The notes under the pieces are model-generated. The model was not told the origin of the DNA. It saw only the letters and a list, made by a program, of their open reading frames with translations, and did no database searches. 5,102 nucleotides of DNA from JAAUQA01 sp036351435 (GTDB lineage Bacteria > Pseudomonadota > Gammaproteobacteria > Competibacterales > Competibacteraceae): contig JAZBPA010000311.1 in NCBI GenBank assembly GCA_036351435.1, forward strand, positions 1-5,102. Reading direction: 5' to 3'. Position numbers and translations under genes: made by a program. Of the stretch, positions 1 through 5,102 are shown in pieces; position 1 is the stretch's first letter, and every line of letters begins with the position of its first letter.

Positions 1-1
1 C

Positions 2-931
2 GGTCGCGTCTTCCCGCTCGTCGAGGGCTATAATCCGGCAACCGGCTCATGGGCAACCCGGGCCCCCATGTCTACGGCCCGTGCGCTGCACGGCGCGACG
101 GCGGCCAACGGCAAAATTTACGTCATGGGTGGCGCGTTTGATTCGTTTACCACCTACAGCAGCATGGAGATATACGATCCGGTCTCCAACAGTTGGTCTG
201 CCGGGCCGGATATGCCGCTGGGCAAGTTCAGCCTGTCCGCCTCGACGCTGGACAACCGGATATACGCCATCGGTGGTACTTACAGTCTGGGTTCGCTGAA
301 TCATGTTGCTGCGTTTGATCTCGGCTCCCGGACCTGGTCCGAGGTCGCACCGATGAACACACGGCGTGTGCGTTTCGCGAGCGCGGTTGCCGGAAACCTG
401 GTCTATGCCATTGGTGGTACCACCGTCTTCGGCGGACAAAACCATGTTGGCATGGACCTGGTCGAGCGCTATAACCCGGTTTCCGAGAGCAACAATTTTG
501 TAATCAATGCCGGTTTGGCGGACGCCTGGTTCAATCCGCTCACCAACGGACAAGGCTTCTTGATCACCGTCTTTCCCCAGATCGGGCAGATGTTCGTCGC
601 CTGGTTTACGTACGACACCGAGCGACCGAAAGATGATGTCGAGGCCATCCTGGGTGATCCGGGGCATCGCTGGCTTACTGCACAAGGGCCATATGCAGGT
701 GATACCGCTACGCTAACAATTTATGTAACGGAAGGGGGGGTGTTTGATGCAACTGACCCACCGGCCAACAACGATGGAATTGGTGACGGCACCATGTCTA
801 TCGAGTTTGCTGGTTGCACTGAGGGACTCGTGACGTATGAAATTCCTTCACTCGGCCTATCCGGTGAAATTCCAATTCAGCGAATTACCGAAGACAATGT
901 TGTCCTTTGCGAGACCCTGGTGGACCAGTAA
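2..931 (+). CDS. Kelch beta-propeller protein with C-terminal WxNPxTxGQGF-type domain, 5' end outside window
   Basis: The reading frame is open from the first bases, so the gene starts upstream; 309 codons and a TAA stop are visible. The N-terminal half is a Kelch propeller. It has the end of one blade (GYNPATGSW), two full blades with the double glycine after a hydrophobic strand (IYVMGG, IYAIGG) and the spaced Tyr/Phe and Trp (IYDPVSNSW, AFDLGSRTW), then a fourth blade (VYAIGG, ERYNP) that stops before its Trp. From about codon 165 a different domain follows: INAGLADAWFNPLTNGQGF, then MFVAWFTYDTERP, GDPGHRWLTAQGPY and a final segment with two cysteines. I recall this domain at the C-termini of gammaproteobacterial secreted or surface proteins, where its function is unknown to me. 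An exported location is likely but the N-terminus is not visible. The Kelch call is firm; substrate or partner is unknown. Confidence 0.9.
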   Translation, partial: GRVFPLVEGYNPATGSWATRAPMSTARALHGATAANGKIYVMGGAFDSFTTYSSMEIYDPVSNSWSAGPDMPLGKFSLSASTLDNRIYAIGGTYSLGSLNHVAAFDLGSRTWSEVAPMNTRRVRFASAVAGNLVYAIGGTTVFGGQNHVGMDLVERYNPVSESNNFVINAGLADAWFNPLTNGQGFLITVFPQIGQMFVAWFTYDTERPKDDVEAILGDPGHRWLTAQGPYAGDTATLTIYVTEGGVFDATDPPANNDGIGDGTMSIEFAGCTEGLVTYEIPSLGLSGEIPIQRITEDNVVLCETLVDQ

Positions 932-941
932 ATAGCCAAAC

Positions 942-1071
942 CATGACTTCAGCTGCTGGCCGCTCGCCGAATTAAGTGGCCCGTCTCATTCAACTTCAGC
1001 TATGCGCCTGTGAGCGGAACCAACGCGATTTCAATCTGCTTTGGCAGCTACCGACCCTTTTGAGAACTTAG
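942..1071 (+). repeat. Dispersed intergenic repeat, copy A
   Basis: This stretch begins about ten bases after the Kelch stop codon. It aligns with 3996-4124: 26 of 35 bases match at 942-976 against 3996-4030, and 50 of 78 match at 993-1070 against 4046-4123 by hand count, with one single-base gap between the blocks. The best blocks are CTGGCCG, ACTTC, GCTATGCGCC, AGCGGA and CCGACCC. The AGCCTG/CAGGCT stem seen in the other copies is not kept here. There is no coding frame. It looks like an old, diverged member of a non-coding repeat family. Confidence 0.7.
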
Positions 1072-1074
1072 AAA

Positions 1075-1095
1075 CCTGAAAGGATTTTTTTCAGG
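1075..1095. terminator. Possible weak bidirectional terminator between convergent genes
   Basis: CCTGAAA (1075-1081) and TTTCAGG (1089-1095) form a seven-base-pair stem with a seven-base loop, between the convergent Kelch gene and the 62-codon gene. The seven-T run lies in the loop and 3' arm rather than after the stem on the plus strand. On the minus strand the stem is followed by GTTTCT. The stem is low in GC and the T-tract is poor, so this is only a candidate. Confidence 0.35.
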
Positions 1096-1125
1096 CGATT
1101 TAGATTAGGAGGTCGCGAGAATTTC

Positions 1126-1314
1126 TTAGATCATCCGACCCTGACCGAACCCCAGTACTTTGCGGCAATGAGGACAGAAATAAACTTGATTGCTGCCTTG
1201 AATAAACGGCACACCTTTTGACTTGGTGTGTACCTCGTTCAATTCCCTCTCGCAATGAGGACACACAGGCCGGAGATCTTCTCGTTTTGTAAATTCCAAT
1301 GGTTTCTTATTCAC
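1126..1314 (-). CDS. Small zinc-ribbon-like protein (62 aa)
   Basis: This short gene encodes a 62-residue protein with two CPHC knuckles (Cys18/Cys21 and Cys47/Cys50), each a CxxC pair 25 residues apart, the layout of a four-cysteine zinc ribbon. The segment between is polar, and the C-terminus VLGFGQGRMI follows the second knuckle directly. The start is GTG at 1312-1314, supported by AAGGAGA at 1321-1327 six bases upstream, which is the best ribosome binding site in the window. There is no signal peptide or membrane segment, so it should be cytoplasmic. Zinc binding is inferred from the cysteines. The role (nucleic-acid binding, a protein partner or metal handling) cannot be read from the sequence. 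It is convergent with the Kelch gene and lies downstream of another small four-cysteine gene on the same strand. Confidence 0.8.
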   Translation of the reverse strand: MNKKPLEFTKREDLRPVCPHCERELNEVHTKSKGVPFIQGSNQVYFCPHCRKVLGFGQGRMI

Positions 1315-1320
1315 CTCGGG

Positions 1321-1327
1321 TCTCCTT
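1321..1327 (-). promoter_or_regulatory. Ribosome binding site fixing the GTG start of the 62-aa gene
   Basis: On the minus strand this reads AAGGAGA, six bases before the GTG codon. It supports an unusual start codon for a very short gene. Confidence 0.75.
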
Positions 1328-1338
1328 CGGGGGCTTAC

Positions 1339-1354
1339 CCACCGGCATTGGTGG
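1339..1354 (-). other. Small inverted repeat upstream of the 62-aa gene
   Basis: CCACC and GGTGG flank a six-base loop, just upstream of the ribosome binding site of the minus-strand gene. Flanking TA/TA bases could add pairs after one mismatch. It could be a leader hairpin or an operator half-site pair; nothing else supports a function. Confidence 0.3.
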
Positions 1355-1424
1355 ATACACGCTAGTATTTTACGCTCACTGGAATTGTGTTGATCCTGCT
1401 ATTCCGCATAGGTTTCGCATGCAG

Positions 1425-1509
1425 AGCCTGACTTCCCTTATGCAACAAATTTCGGTACCAGGCTGATCTCTATGCGTTTCGACTCTTAACGAGCTGTTGC
1501 GGAACTCAA
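1425..1509 (+). repeat. Dispersed intergenic repeat, copy C (right part only)
   Basis: Bases 1425-1508 align with 4040-4123 without any gap, 56 of 84 identical by hand count. The end blocks AGCCTGACTTC and CGGAACTCA are fully matched, and CCAGGCT and CTATGC-like blocks sit at identical spacing. The leftward half present in copies A and B is not recognisable here. The copy lies between the two minus-strand small genes and ends a few bases before the stop of an alternative reading frame (1516). Confidence 0.75.
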
Positions 1510-1600
1510 CATTGATCAAGCGACCATCTCCGCAGTCGGCCAGAAGCCGCCCCACTTATAACAATGGTCCACTGGATAACTGGATAGGGCTTTATACCCA

Positions 1601-1972
1601 TTACCGCCCTGCGTATTCCAAACGATTTCTCCTGCGCCGCTCCCGACGATTATGCCATTGACCCAGGTCGTCGAGTTGCTTCCATTCCTCAACGCTATGG
1701 AATGCTTTCTTTCCCTCCATGATGCGCAAAGCACAGCTTTTGCATTGCGGGCGGGCCAGAATCCTCTCGGAACTGGATACAAACTTGCTGATAGGCTTAC
1801 CGGCAAGCATCCGCACCGTGATGTCGACCAATTGTCTTGGTCCGAAAACCTGCTTTTTGAACAGGCAGGCGGGTTGACTACAAGTTATCCTGCCTTTGTA
1901 TGTTGTGGTCAGGCTGCTGGGTTGAGATTTAATGGTCTCGACGTCTGGTTCGATTGCGCGCCAGATTTTCAT
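1601..1972 (-). CDS. Unrecognised small protein with paired cysteines (123 aa)
   Basis: I do not recognise the family. The protein has CSQPAC (Cys31, Cys36) and CKSC (Cys77, Cys80), a four-cysteine pattern that could bind a metal, around a basic and hydrophobic middle (residues 40-72). The last 20 residues are very rich in arginine. The start chosen is ATG at 1970-1972 because GAGGTGA (1978-1984) lies just upstream at good spacing; an in-frame GTG at 1979-1981 overlaps that site and is less likely. No signal peptide or membrane segment is seen. The gene is divergent from the regulator at 2167. One oddity is that the C-terminal arginine run uses AGG and AGA codons, while another minus-strand frame through 1516-1690 looks equally protein-like, so a frameshift near the 3' end is possible. 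The opposite strand is also open across much of this stretch but has no ribosome binding site. Confidence 0.55.
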   Translation of the reverse strand: MKIWRAIEPDVETIKSQPSSLTTTYKGRITCSQPACLFKKQVFGPRQLVDITVRMLAGKPISKFVSSSERILARPQCKSCALRIMEGKKAFHSVEEWKQLDDLGQWHNRRERRRRNRLEYAGR

Positions 1973-1977
1973 ATTGA

Positions 1978-1984
1978 TCACCTC
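1978..1984 (-). promoter_or_regulatory. Ribosome binding site of the 123-aa gene
   Basis: The minus strand reads GAGGTGA five bases before the ATG at 1970-1972. It is the main evidence that the minus strand, rather than the overlapping plus-strand frame, is coding here, and it decides between the GTG and ATG starts. Confidence 0.6.
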
Positions 1985-2029
1985 GTTACCGAAGCTAATT
2001 AAAACGAAACATCAAGTCATGACGAAAAC

Positions 2030-2061
2030 CCGATCATCGTCCGAGAAAAATACGATCGGAC
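2030..2061. promoter_or_regulatory. Overlapping inverted repeats in the divergent spacer
   Basis: Two overlapping symmetries lie between the divergent genes. CCGATC (2030-2035) pairs with GATCGG (2054-2059), and GTCCG (2039-2043) pairs with CGGAC (2057-2061). The two use the same 3' arm, so they are alternatives. The position between a regulator gene and its divergent neighbour suits an operator, possibly for autoregulation, but that is inference. Confidence 0.35.
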
Positions 2062-2075
2062 ACTAAGTGGTTGAA

Positions 2076-2104
2076 TTGCTTTATTGTCGGGGGGAAGGGA
2101 TACT
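2076..2104 (+). promoter_or_regulatory. Weak candidate promoter for the regulator gene
   Basis: TTGCTT (2076-2081) and GATACT (2099-2104) are separated by 17 bases. The first matches the -35 consensus at only three positions and the second matches TATAAT at four. Transcription would start near 2111, giving a leader of about 55 bases. A better-looking TTGAAT at 2071 is too far away. Confidence 0.25.
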
Positions 2105-2166
2105 AACGTCAGGCCAACGAAACGCTCGCGTACCACTACCGCACAAACATTGATGAGGGCGGGGTC

Positions 2167-3762
2167 TTGGAATCCGATTTCTGTCTCAAAGATTGGACGG
2201 TACGACCGCATCGAAACTGCATCGAACGCGGAGACCTGACGGTACATATCAGACCCAAGGCCATGGCAGTCTTGCAATGTCTGGCCGATGCCTCGAACGC
2301 GGTAGTCAGCCGCCATGAACTGTTCGACGCGGTGTGGCCGGGCGCAGAGGTCTGCGATGATGCGCTGACGCAGCAAATCTCCGAACTGCGCAAGGCATTT
2401 GGCGACTCCCCGCACGATCCCGTGTTCATCGAGACCATCACCAAGATCGGATTCCGTCTGTTGCCAGAAATCAATGAATCCGCACCGTCGATCGCTGTGC
2501 TGCCGTTCAACGACATGAGCGAGCAAGGTGACCAGACCTATTTTTGCGAGGGGATCGCCGAAGAAATCCTGAACGCACTGTGCAAAGTCGCCAACCTGCG
2601 GGTTGCGGCACGCGTGACTTCTTTCCGTTTCGCCGGCAAGAACGTCGATGTCGGTGAAATCGGCAGGAAGCTGCAAGTTCAAACGGTGCTTGAGGGCAGC
2701 GTGCGCAAGTCCGGTGATCGGCTACGGATTACGGCTCAGTTGGTCAAGACTTCTGATGGTTACCACTTGTGGTCGCGGCAGTACGACCGTCTTTTGGAAG
2801 ACGTTTTCGAAATCCAGGAAGAGATCGCTGATTCCATCGCTAACGCGCTTAGCGTGACCTTGAAACGGAAAACCCTCGACAACCAGCAACACGTTGATCC
2901 AAAGGCCTACGACCTGTTCCTGCGGGGCTTGAGTTTTTTTGCAAAGCAGAATATCCAGGACACAATCTATGCGCGTCAGATGTTCCAACGGGCGTTGGAG
3001 GTGGATTCCCAGTTTGGACGTGCCTGGGCGGGGTTGGCCTATACCTATGGTTTCGAGTATCTGTACTTCAACGCGACCGACGTGAATCGTGAGGAAGCAC
3101 TGCGCACCAGCAGCAAAGCCCAGGAACTGGCACCGGATCTAGCGGAATCCCATGTTTCAGCAGGCATCGCACGGTGCATGATGCAGGATTATGAGAAGGC
3201 CGAACTCGAATTCGAAAAAGCCATCGAACTCGACCCCACGAGTTTCGATGCTTGGTATTTTTTCGGCCGGGACAAGGTGCATGAAGGGGAACTCAAGAGG
3301 GCGGTGAGGTTGTTTGAACGCGCCGCGCAGGTGAGACCTGAAGATTACCAGAGCGTGCTGTTGCAGTCACAGCTTTGGCACAGCCTGGGTGATCCCAAGC
3401 GGGAAATAGAGACAGCGCGACGGGGTATTGAGCGCGCACGGGTCGTACTGGAACTAAACCCGGATGATAACCGTGCCTACAACATGGGCGCTTTTGCCTT
3501 GCTGCGACTAGGGGAGCGTGAAGATGCCGAGAAATGGATGAAGTCTTCATTAGAAAATGCGCCTGGGGACTCGATAGTTCAGTACAATGCAGCTTGTTTT
3601 CATGCATTGGCCGGGAACATCGAACAGTCTCTCGACTGTTTGGAAAACTGCTACCTTAGGGTTGGGAATCTCAACCGTGAATGGTTACTGCACGATTCCG
3701 ACTTGGATGCTGTGCGTGAGCATCCACGCTTTGCAGACATCTTGGCCGCTTTTCCAGATTAG
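2167..3762 (+). CDS. Transcriptional regulator: OmpR/CadC-type winged helix, TolB-like domain and TPR repeats
   Basis: The 531-residue protein has three parts. Residues 1-100 are an OmpR/PhoB-type winged helix as in CadC: LKDWTVRPHRNCI, IRPKAMAVLQCLADASNAVVSRHELFDAVW (split by eye), LTQQISELRKAFGD and IETITKIGFRLLP. Residues 107-233 are a TolB-like domain (SIAVLPFNDMS, CEGIAEEILNAL, VLEGSVRKSGDRLRITAQLV, LWSRQYDR, VFEIQEEIA). Residues 245-505 hold TPR-like helical repeats, clearest at 326-393 and 434-502, ending in the usual HDSDLDAVREHPRF tail. Its likely role is DNA binding controlled by protein contacts or a ligand; targets are unknown. Many relatives carry a membrane helix between the first two parts, but here only about seven polar residues join them, so it should be cytoplasmic. 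The start is TTG at 2167 with GAGG at 2155-2158; the frame is open back to 2107 without a better start codon. Confidence 0.9.
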   Translation: MESDFCLKDWTVRPHRNCIERGDLTVHIRPKAMAVLQCLADASNAVVSRHELFDAVWPGAEVCDDALTQQISELRKAFGDSPHDPVFIETITKIGFRLLPEINESAPSIAVLPFNDMSEQGDQTYFCEGIAEEILNALCKVANLRVAARVTSFRFAGKNVDVGEIGRKLQVQTVLEGSVRKSGDRLRITAQLVKTSDGYHLWSRQYDRLLEDVFEIQEEIADSIANALSVTLKRKTLDNQQHVDPKAYDLFLRGLSFFAKQNIQDTIYARQMFQRALEVDSQFGRAWAGLAYTYGFEYLYFNATDVNREEALRTSSKAQELAPDLAESHVSAGIARCMMQDYEKAELEFEKAIELDPTSFDAWYFFGRDKVHEGELKRAVRLFERAAQVRPEDYQSVLLQSQLWHSLGDPKREIETARRGIERARVVLELNPDDNRAYNMGAFALLRLGEREDAEKWMKSSLENAPGDSIVQYNAACFHALAGNIEQSLDCLENCYLRVGNLNREWLLHDSDLDAVREHPRFADILAAFPD

Positions 3763-3931
3763 GTCGGCTCCGCGATACGGCCAGCGATCGCCCCAGTACT
3801 TGGAAAAGCAGGGAATTCAGGACACCCAAAACAATTCTCTATCGGTTCGTACCAACTTAAGCCAGATTCATACATACATTGTGAGTCAACAGACAACAAT
3901 CTGAGTTCGGGCAAATTTGTGAGCGCACAGG

Positions 3932-3974
3932 GGCCCCAATATCGCTTGAGGCCGCAGGGACTTTCACCCCCCTG
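3932..3974. other. Two back-to-back hairpins in a non-coding spacer
   Basis: GGCCCCAA (3932-3939) pairs with TTGAGGCC (3946-3953) around a six-base loop, an eight-base-pair stem with one G-T pair when read as minus-strand RNA. One base later CAGGG (3955-3959) pairs with CCCTG (3970-3974). Read on the minus strand, the second hairpin carries GGTGAAAG in its loop, followed by TCCCTG. That motif resembles GGTGAAAGTCC stretches I associate with group II introns, but no intron core or reverse transcriptase is present. It may be a structured RNA, a fragment of one, or a terminator-like structure without a T-tract. Confidence 0.4.
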
Positions 3975-3995
3975 GTCAGAACAAAAATGTACAGC

Positions 3996-4124
3996 CATAA
4001 CTTCCACTCCTGGCCGGTCTCTGAGATAAGCCATTTTTCAGCCTGACTTCTGCTATGCGCCAGCTAGCGGAGCCAGGCTAATTTTTATGCTCGATGACTG
4101 TTGCCGACCCAGAACGGAACTCAG
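3996..4124 (+). repeat. Dispersed intergenic repeat, copy B
   Basis: This copy links the family: it aligns with copy A over its whole length (942-1071) and with copy C over its right 84 bases (1425-1508, no gap). It contains AGCCTG (4040-4045) and CAGGCT (4074-4079), which can form the outer stem of a hairpin with an inner GCTA/TAGC pair at 4052-4055 and 4064-4067. It lies in the non-coding spacer between the regulator and the outer-membrane protein gene. Confidence 0.75.
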
Positions 4125-4169
4125 AAAATTCCATCTGATACATCAAATCGCAATCCTGTAACGAATTTC

Positions 4170-4175
4170 TATAAT
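4170..4175 (+). promoter_or_regulatory. Candidate -10 box for the outer-membrane protein gene
   Basis: A perfect TATAAT lies in an AT-rich stretch. No good -35 hexamer is found 16-18 bases upstream, so it may be an activator-dependent promoter or chance. Transcription from it would begin near 4182 and give a leader of about 130 bases. Confidence 0.35.
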
Positions 4176-4189
4176 TAAGATTACGGATT

Positions 4190-4205
4190 TACCGCTGTTT
4201 CGGTA
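4190..4205. promoter_or_regulatory. Inverted repeat at the putative transcription start
   Basis: TACCG and CGGTA flank the six-base loop CTGTTT, starting 15 bases after the TATAAT box. Its position would suit an operator or a hairpin at the 5' end of the leader. Neither is shown. Confidence 0.3.
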
Positions 4206-4264
4206 GGCAGATATTTCCATGCGCATATCTGAGTCAGGCCATTAGCTATGTAGGATGCGTTTAG

Positions 4265-4278
4265 CTGTCGGCTGACAG
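4265..4278. promoter_or_regulatory. Inverted repeat CTGTC/GACAG in the leader
   Basis: CTGTC (4265-4269) and GACAG (4274-4278) flank GGCT. The repeat ends 20 bases before the ribosome binding site of the outer-membrane protein gene. It could be an RNA hairpin that affects translation or a protein-binding palindrome. Confidence 0.3.
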
Positions 4279-4310
4279 TAGATTAAAGCGCAAAATATGA
4301 GGTCGATGAC

Positions 4311-5054
4311 ATGTTGAGAGTTCTGTATGCAATTCTTGCCGGCTGGTTATTAATGAGTTTGCCCGCCGCCGCGGCCCAGCACGAGCAAGACCAGGCTTTC
4401 GGCTGGTCCGTTACCCCCTACATCTGGGCAACGGACACGAAACTCGACCTGGCTTACCGGGGCGAGGATATCGGGGGCGCAGAGATCAGTTTCGACGACC
4501 TGCTCGACGTACTCGATACCGCCTTTATGATCCACGTCGAGGGCGGCAAGGGTCGCTGGAGCATGTTCGGCGACCTGACCTACCTCGAGACCTCCGACAC
4601 GGATCAGCGAAGGCTGTTCACCGTCGATACGGATAGCGAGCAGGTGTTCCTGGACGCCGGCGTGGGTTATTGGCCGGGCGGCGCGGGTTCGAACCTGAGC
4701 CTGATCGGTGGACTGCGTTACACGAGTTTCGACGACCGTTACACGTTCCTGGTCGATGACGAGGAACTCGGGCGTCTGCGCACGTCGAACGATTATTACG
4801 ACGCCCTGTTCGGTGTGCGCTACCGCTGGGACATGAGTGAGCGCTGGGCGTTGCTGACGCACGCCGATTTCAGTTTCGGTGACTCGGAGGGAACGTACCT
4901 GCTGCGCGCCAATTTCGCGGTGACCGTCGGCGCGCGGCGGCAGAACCGAATCCTTTTCGGCTACCAGTACATGGTGGCTGAGTTCGAAGACGGAGACGTG
5001 ACCTCGGACTACCGGTACCAGGGCCCGATGGCAGGCTTCAATTTCCGCTGGTAG
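4311..5054 (+). CDS. Outer-membrane beta-barrel protein with signal peptide (247 aa), function unknown
   Basis: The N-terminus is a Sec signal peptide: a short MLR region, a hydrophobic stretch from residue 4 to 17 and PAAAA before Gln23, so cleavage after Ala22 is likely. The mature part has alternating aromatic and polar residues typical of outer-membrane strands (GWSVTPYIWATD, GRWSMFGDLTYLE, VFLDAGVGYWPG, SLIGGLRYTSFDD, YYDALFGVRYRWD, NRILFGYQYMVAEF) joined by acidic loops. It ends with GFNFRW, a terminal aromatic residue as recognised by the Bam assembly machinery. The size suits a small barrel, perhaps eight to twelve strands. I cannot assign a substrate or a named family. The ATG at 4311 is supported by GAGGT at 4299-4303, seven bases upstream. 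It stands alone on the plus strand, 548 bases after the regulator, and is visibly richer in GC than its leader. Confidence 0.85.
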   Translation: MLRVLYAILAGWLLMSLPAAAAQHEQDQAFGWSVTPYIWATDTKLDLAYRGEDIGGAEISFDDLLDVLDTAFMIHVEGGKGRWSMFGDLTYLETSDTDQRRLFTVDTDSEQVFLDAGVGYWPGGAGSNLSLIGGLRYTSFDDRYTFLVDDEELGRLRTSNDYYDALFGVRYRWDMSERWALLTHADFSFGDSEGTYLLRANFAVTVGARRQNRILFGYQYMVAEFEDGDVTSDYRYQGPMAGFNFRW

Positions 5055-5102
5055 GCCGGGCCGGAAACTGTCAGTGAAATTTCTAGAAAGTTCGTTGAAT
5101 TA
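5055..5102. other. Start of downstream spacer
   Basis: The 48 bases after the barrel gene hold no visible gene start. A ten-base palindrome, TTTCTAGAAA (5080-5089), is present, and there is no convincing terminator before the window ends. Confidence 0.4.

Noticed and set aside
47..685. Minus-strand open frame of 212 codons
   Set aside because: It lies opposite the clearly coding Kelch gene and its translation has no recognisable domain; it is a shadow.
1652..2002. Plus-strand open frame of 116 codons overlapping the 123-aa gene
   Set aside because: It has no ribosome binding site, whereas the minus-strand gene has GAGGTGA at proper spacing. It remains a minor alternative.
2017..2682. Minus-strand open frame of 221 codons
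   Set aside because: It lies opposite the winged-helix and TolB-like domains of the regulator, whose motifs are convincing on the plus strand.
3878..3900. ATTGT/ACAAT inverted repeat
   Set aside because: Five pairs with a 13-base loop in AT-rich sequence is expected by chance.
3932..3990. Group II intron
   Set aside because: Only a short GGTGAAAG-like motif is seen; there is no domain V, reverse transcriptase or intron boundary, so an intron is not called.
3759..4034. Minus-strand open frame of 91 codons in the spacer
   Set aside because: Its start falls inside repeat copy B, it has no good ribosome binding site, and it runs through the tandem hairpins. I treat the stretch as non-coding.
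942..4124. CRISPR array
   Set aside because: The three repeat copies are long, diverged and irregularly spaced, with a gene between them and no cas genes nearby.
4350..4862. Minus-strand open frame of 170 codons
   Set aside because: It lies opposite the outer-membrane protein gene, which has a signal peptide and terminal aromatic motif on the plus strand.

Overview
The window looks like chromosomal DNA of a gammaproteobacterium, probably from an environmental lineage. This is inferred from four things: a transcription factor that joins an OmpR-type winged helix to a TolB-like domain and TPRs, an outer-membrane beta-barrel with a signal peptide, a Kelch protein carrying a C-terminal domain I associate with gammaproteobacterial secreted proteins, and gene-sparse spacers holding a divergent dispersed repeat. 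No rRNA, tRNA, CRISPR array, insertion sequence or phage gene was seen.

Layout from left to right. (1) Bases 2-931 (+) are the 3' part of a Kelch beta-propeller gene that enters from outside the window. (2) Bases 932-1125 form a convergent spacer with repeat copy A and a weak hairpin. (3) On the minus strand are two small genes whose proteins each have two cysteine pairs: a 62-residue zinc-ribbon-like protein (1126-1314) and an unrecognised 123-residue protein (1601-1972). The spacer between them holds repeat copy C. (4) A roughly 190-base spacer with nested inverted repeats separates that minus-strand pair from a divergent regulator gene (2167-3762, +). (5) Bases 3763-4310 hold no convincing gene. 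They contain two back-to-back hairpins (3932-3974), repeat copy B (3996-4124) and an AT-rich leader with a perfect TATAAT and two inverted repeats. (6) Bases 4311-5054 (+) encode an outer-membrane beta-barrel protein.

No operon or pathway can be shown. The regulator has a DNA-binding domain but no membrane segment and could act on the divergent small genes or on the downstream barrel gene; both are guesses from position. The strongest non-gene signal is the repeat family. Three intergenic copies lie in the same orientation. Copies B and C align over 84 bases with no gap (56 identical by hand count) and share an AGCCTG/CAGGCT stem at identical spacing. A and B share about 130 bases with one single-base gap. 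Separately, the hairpin pair at 3932-3974 looks like a structured RNA or the remnant of one.
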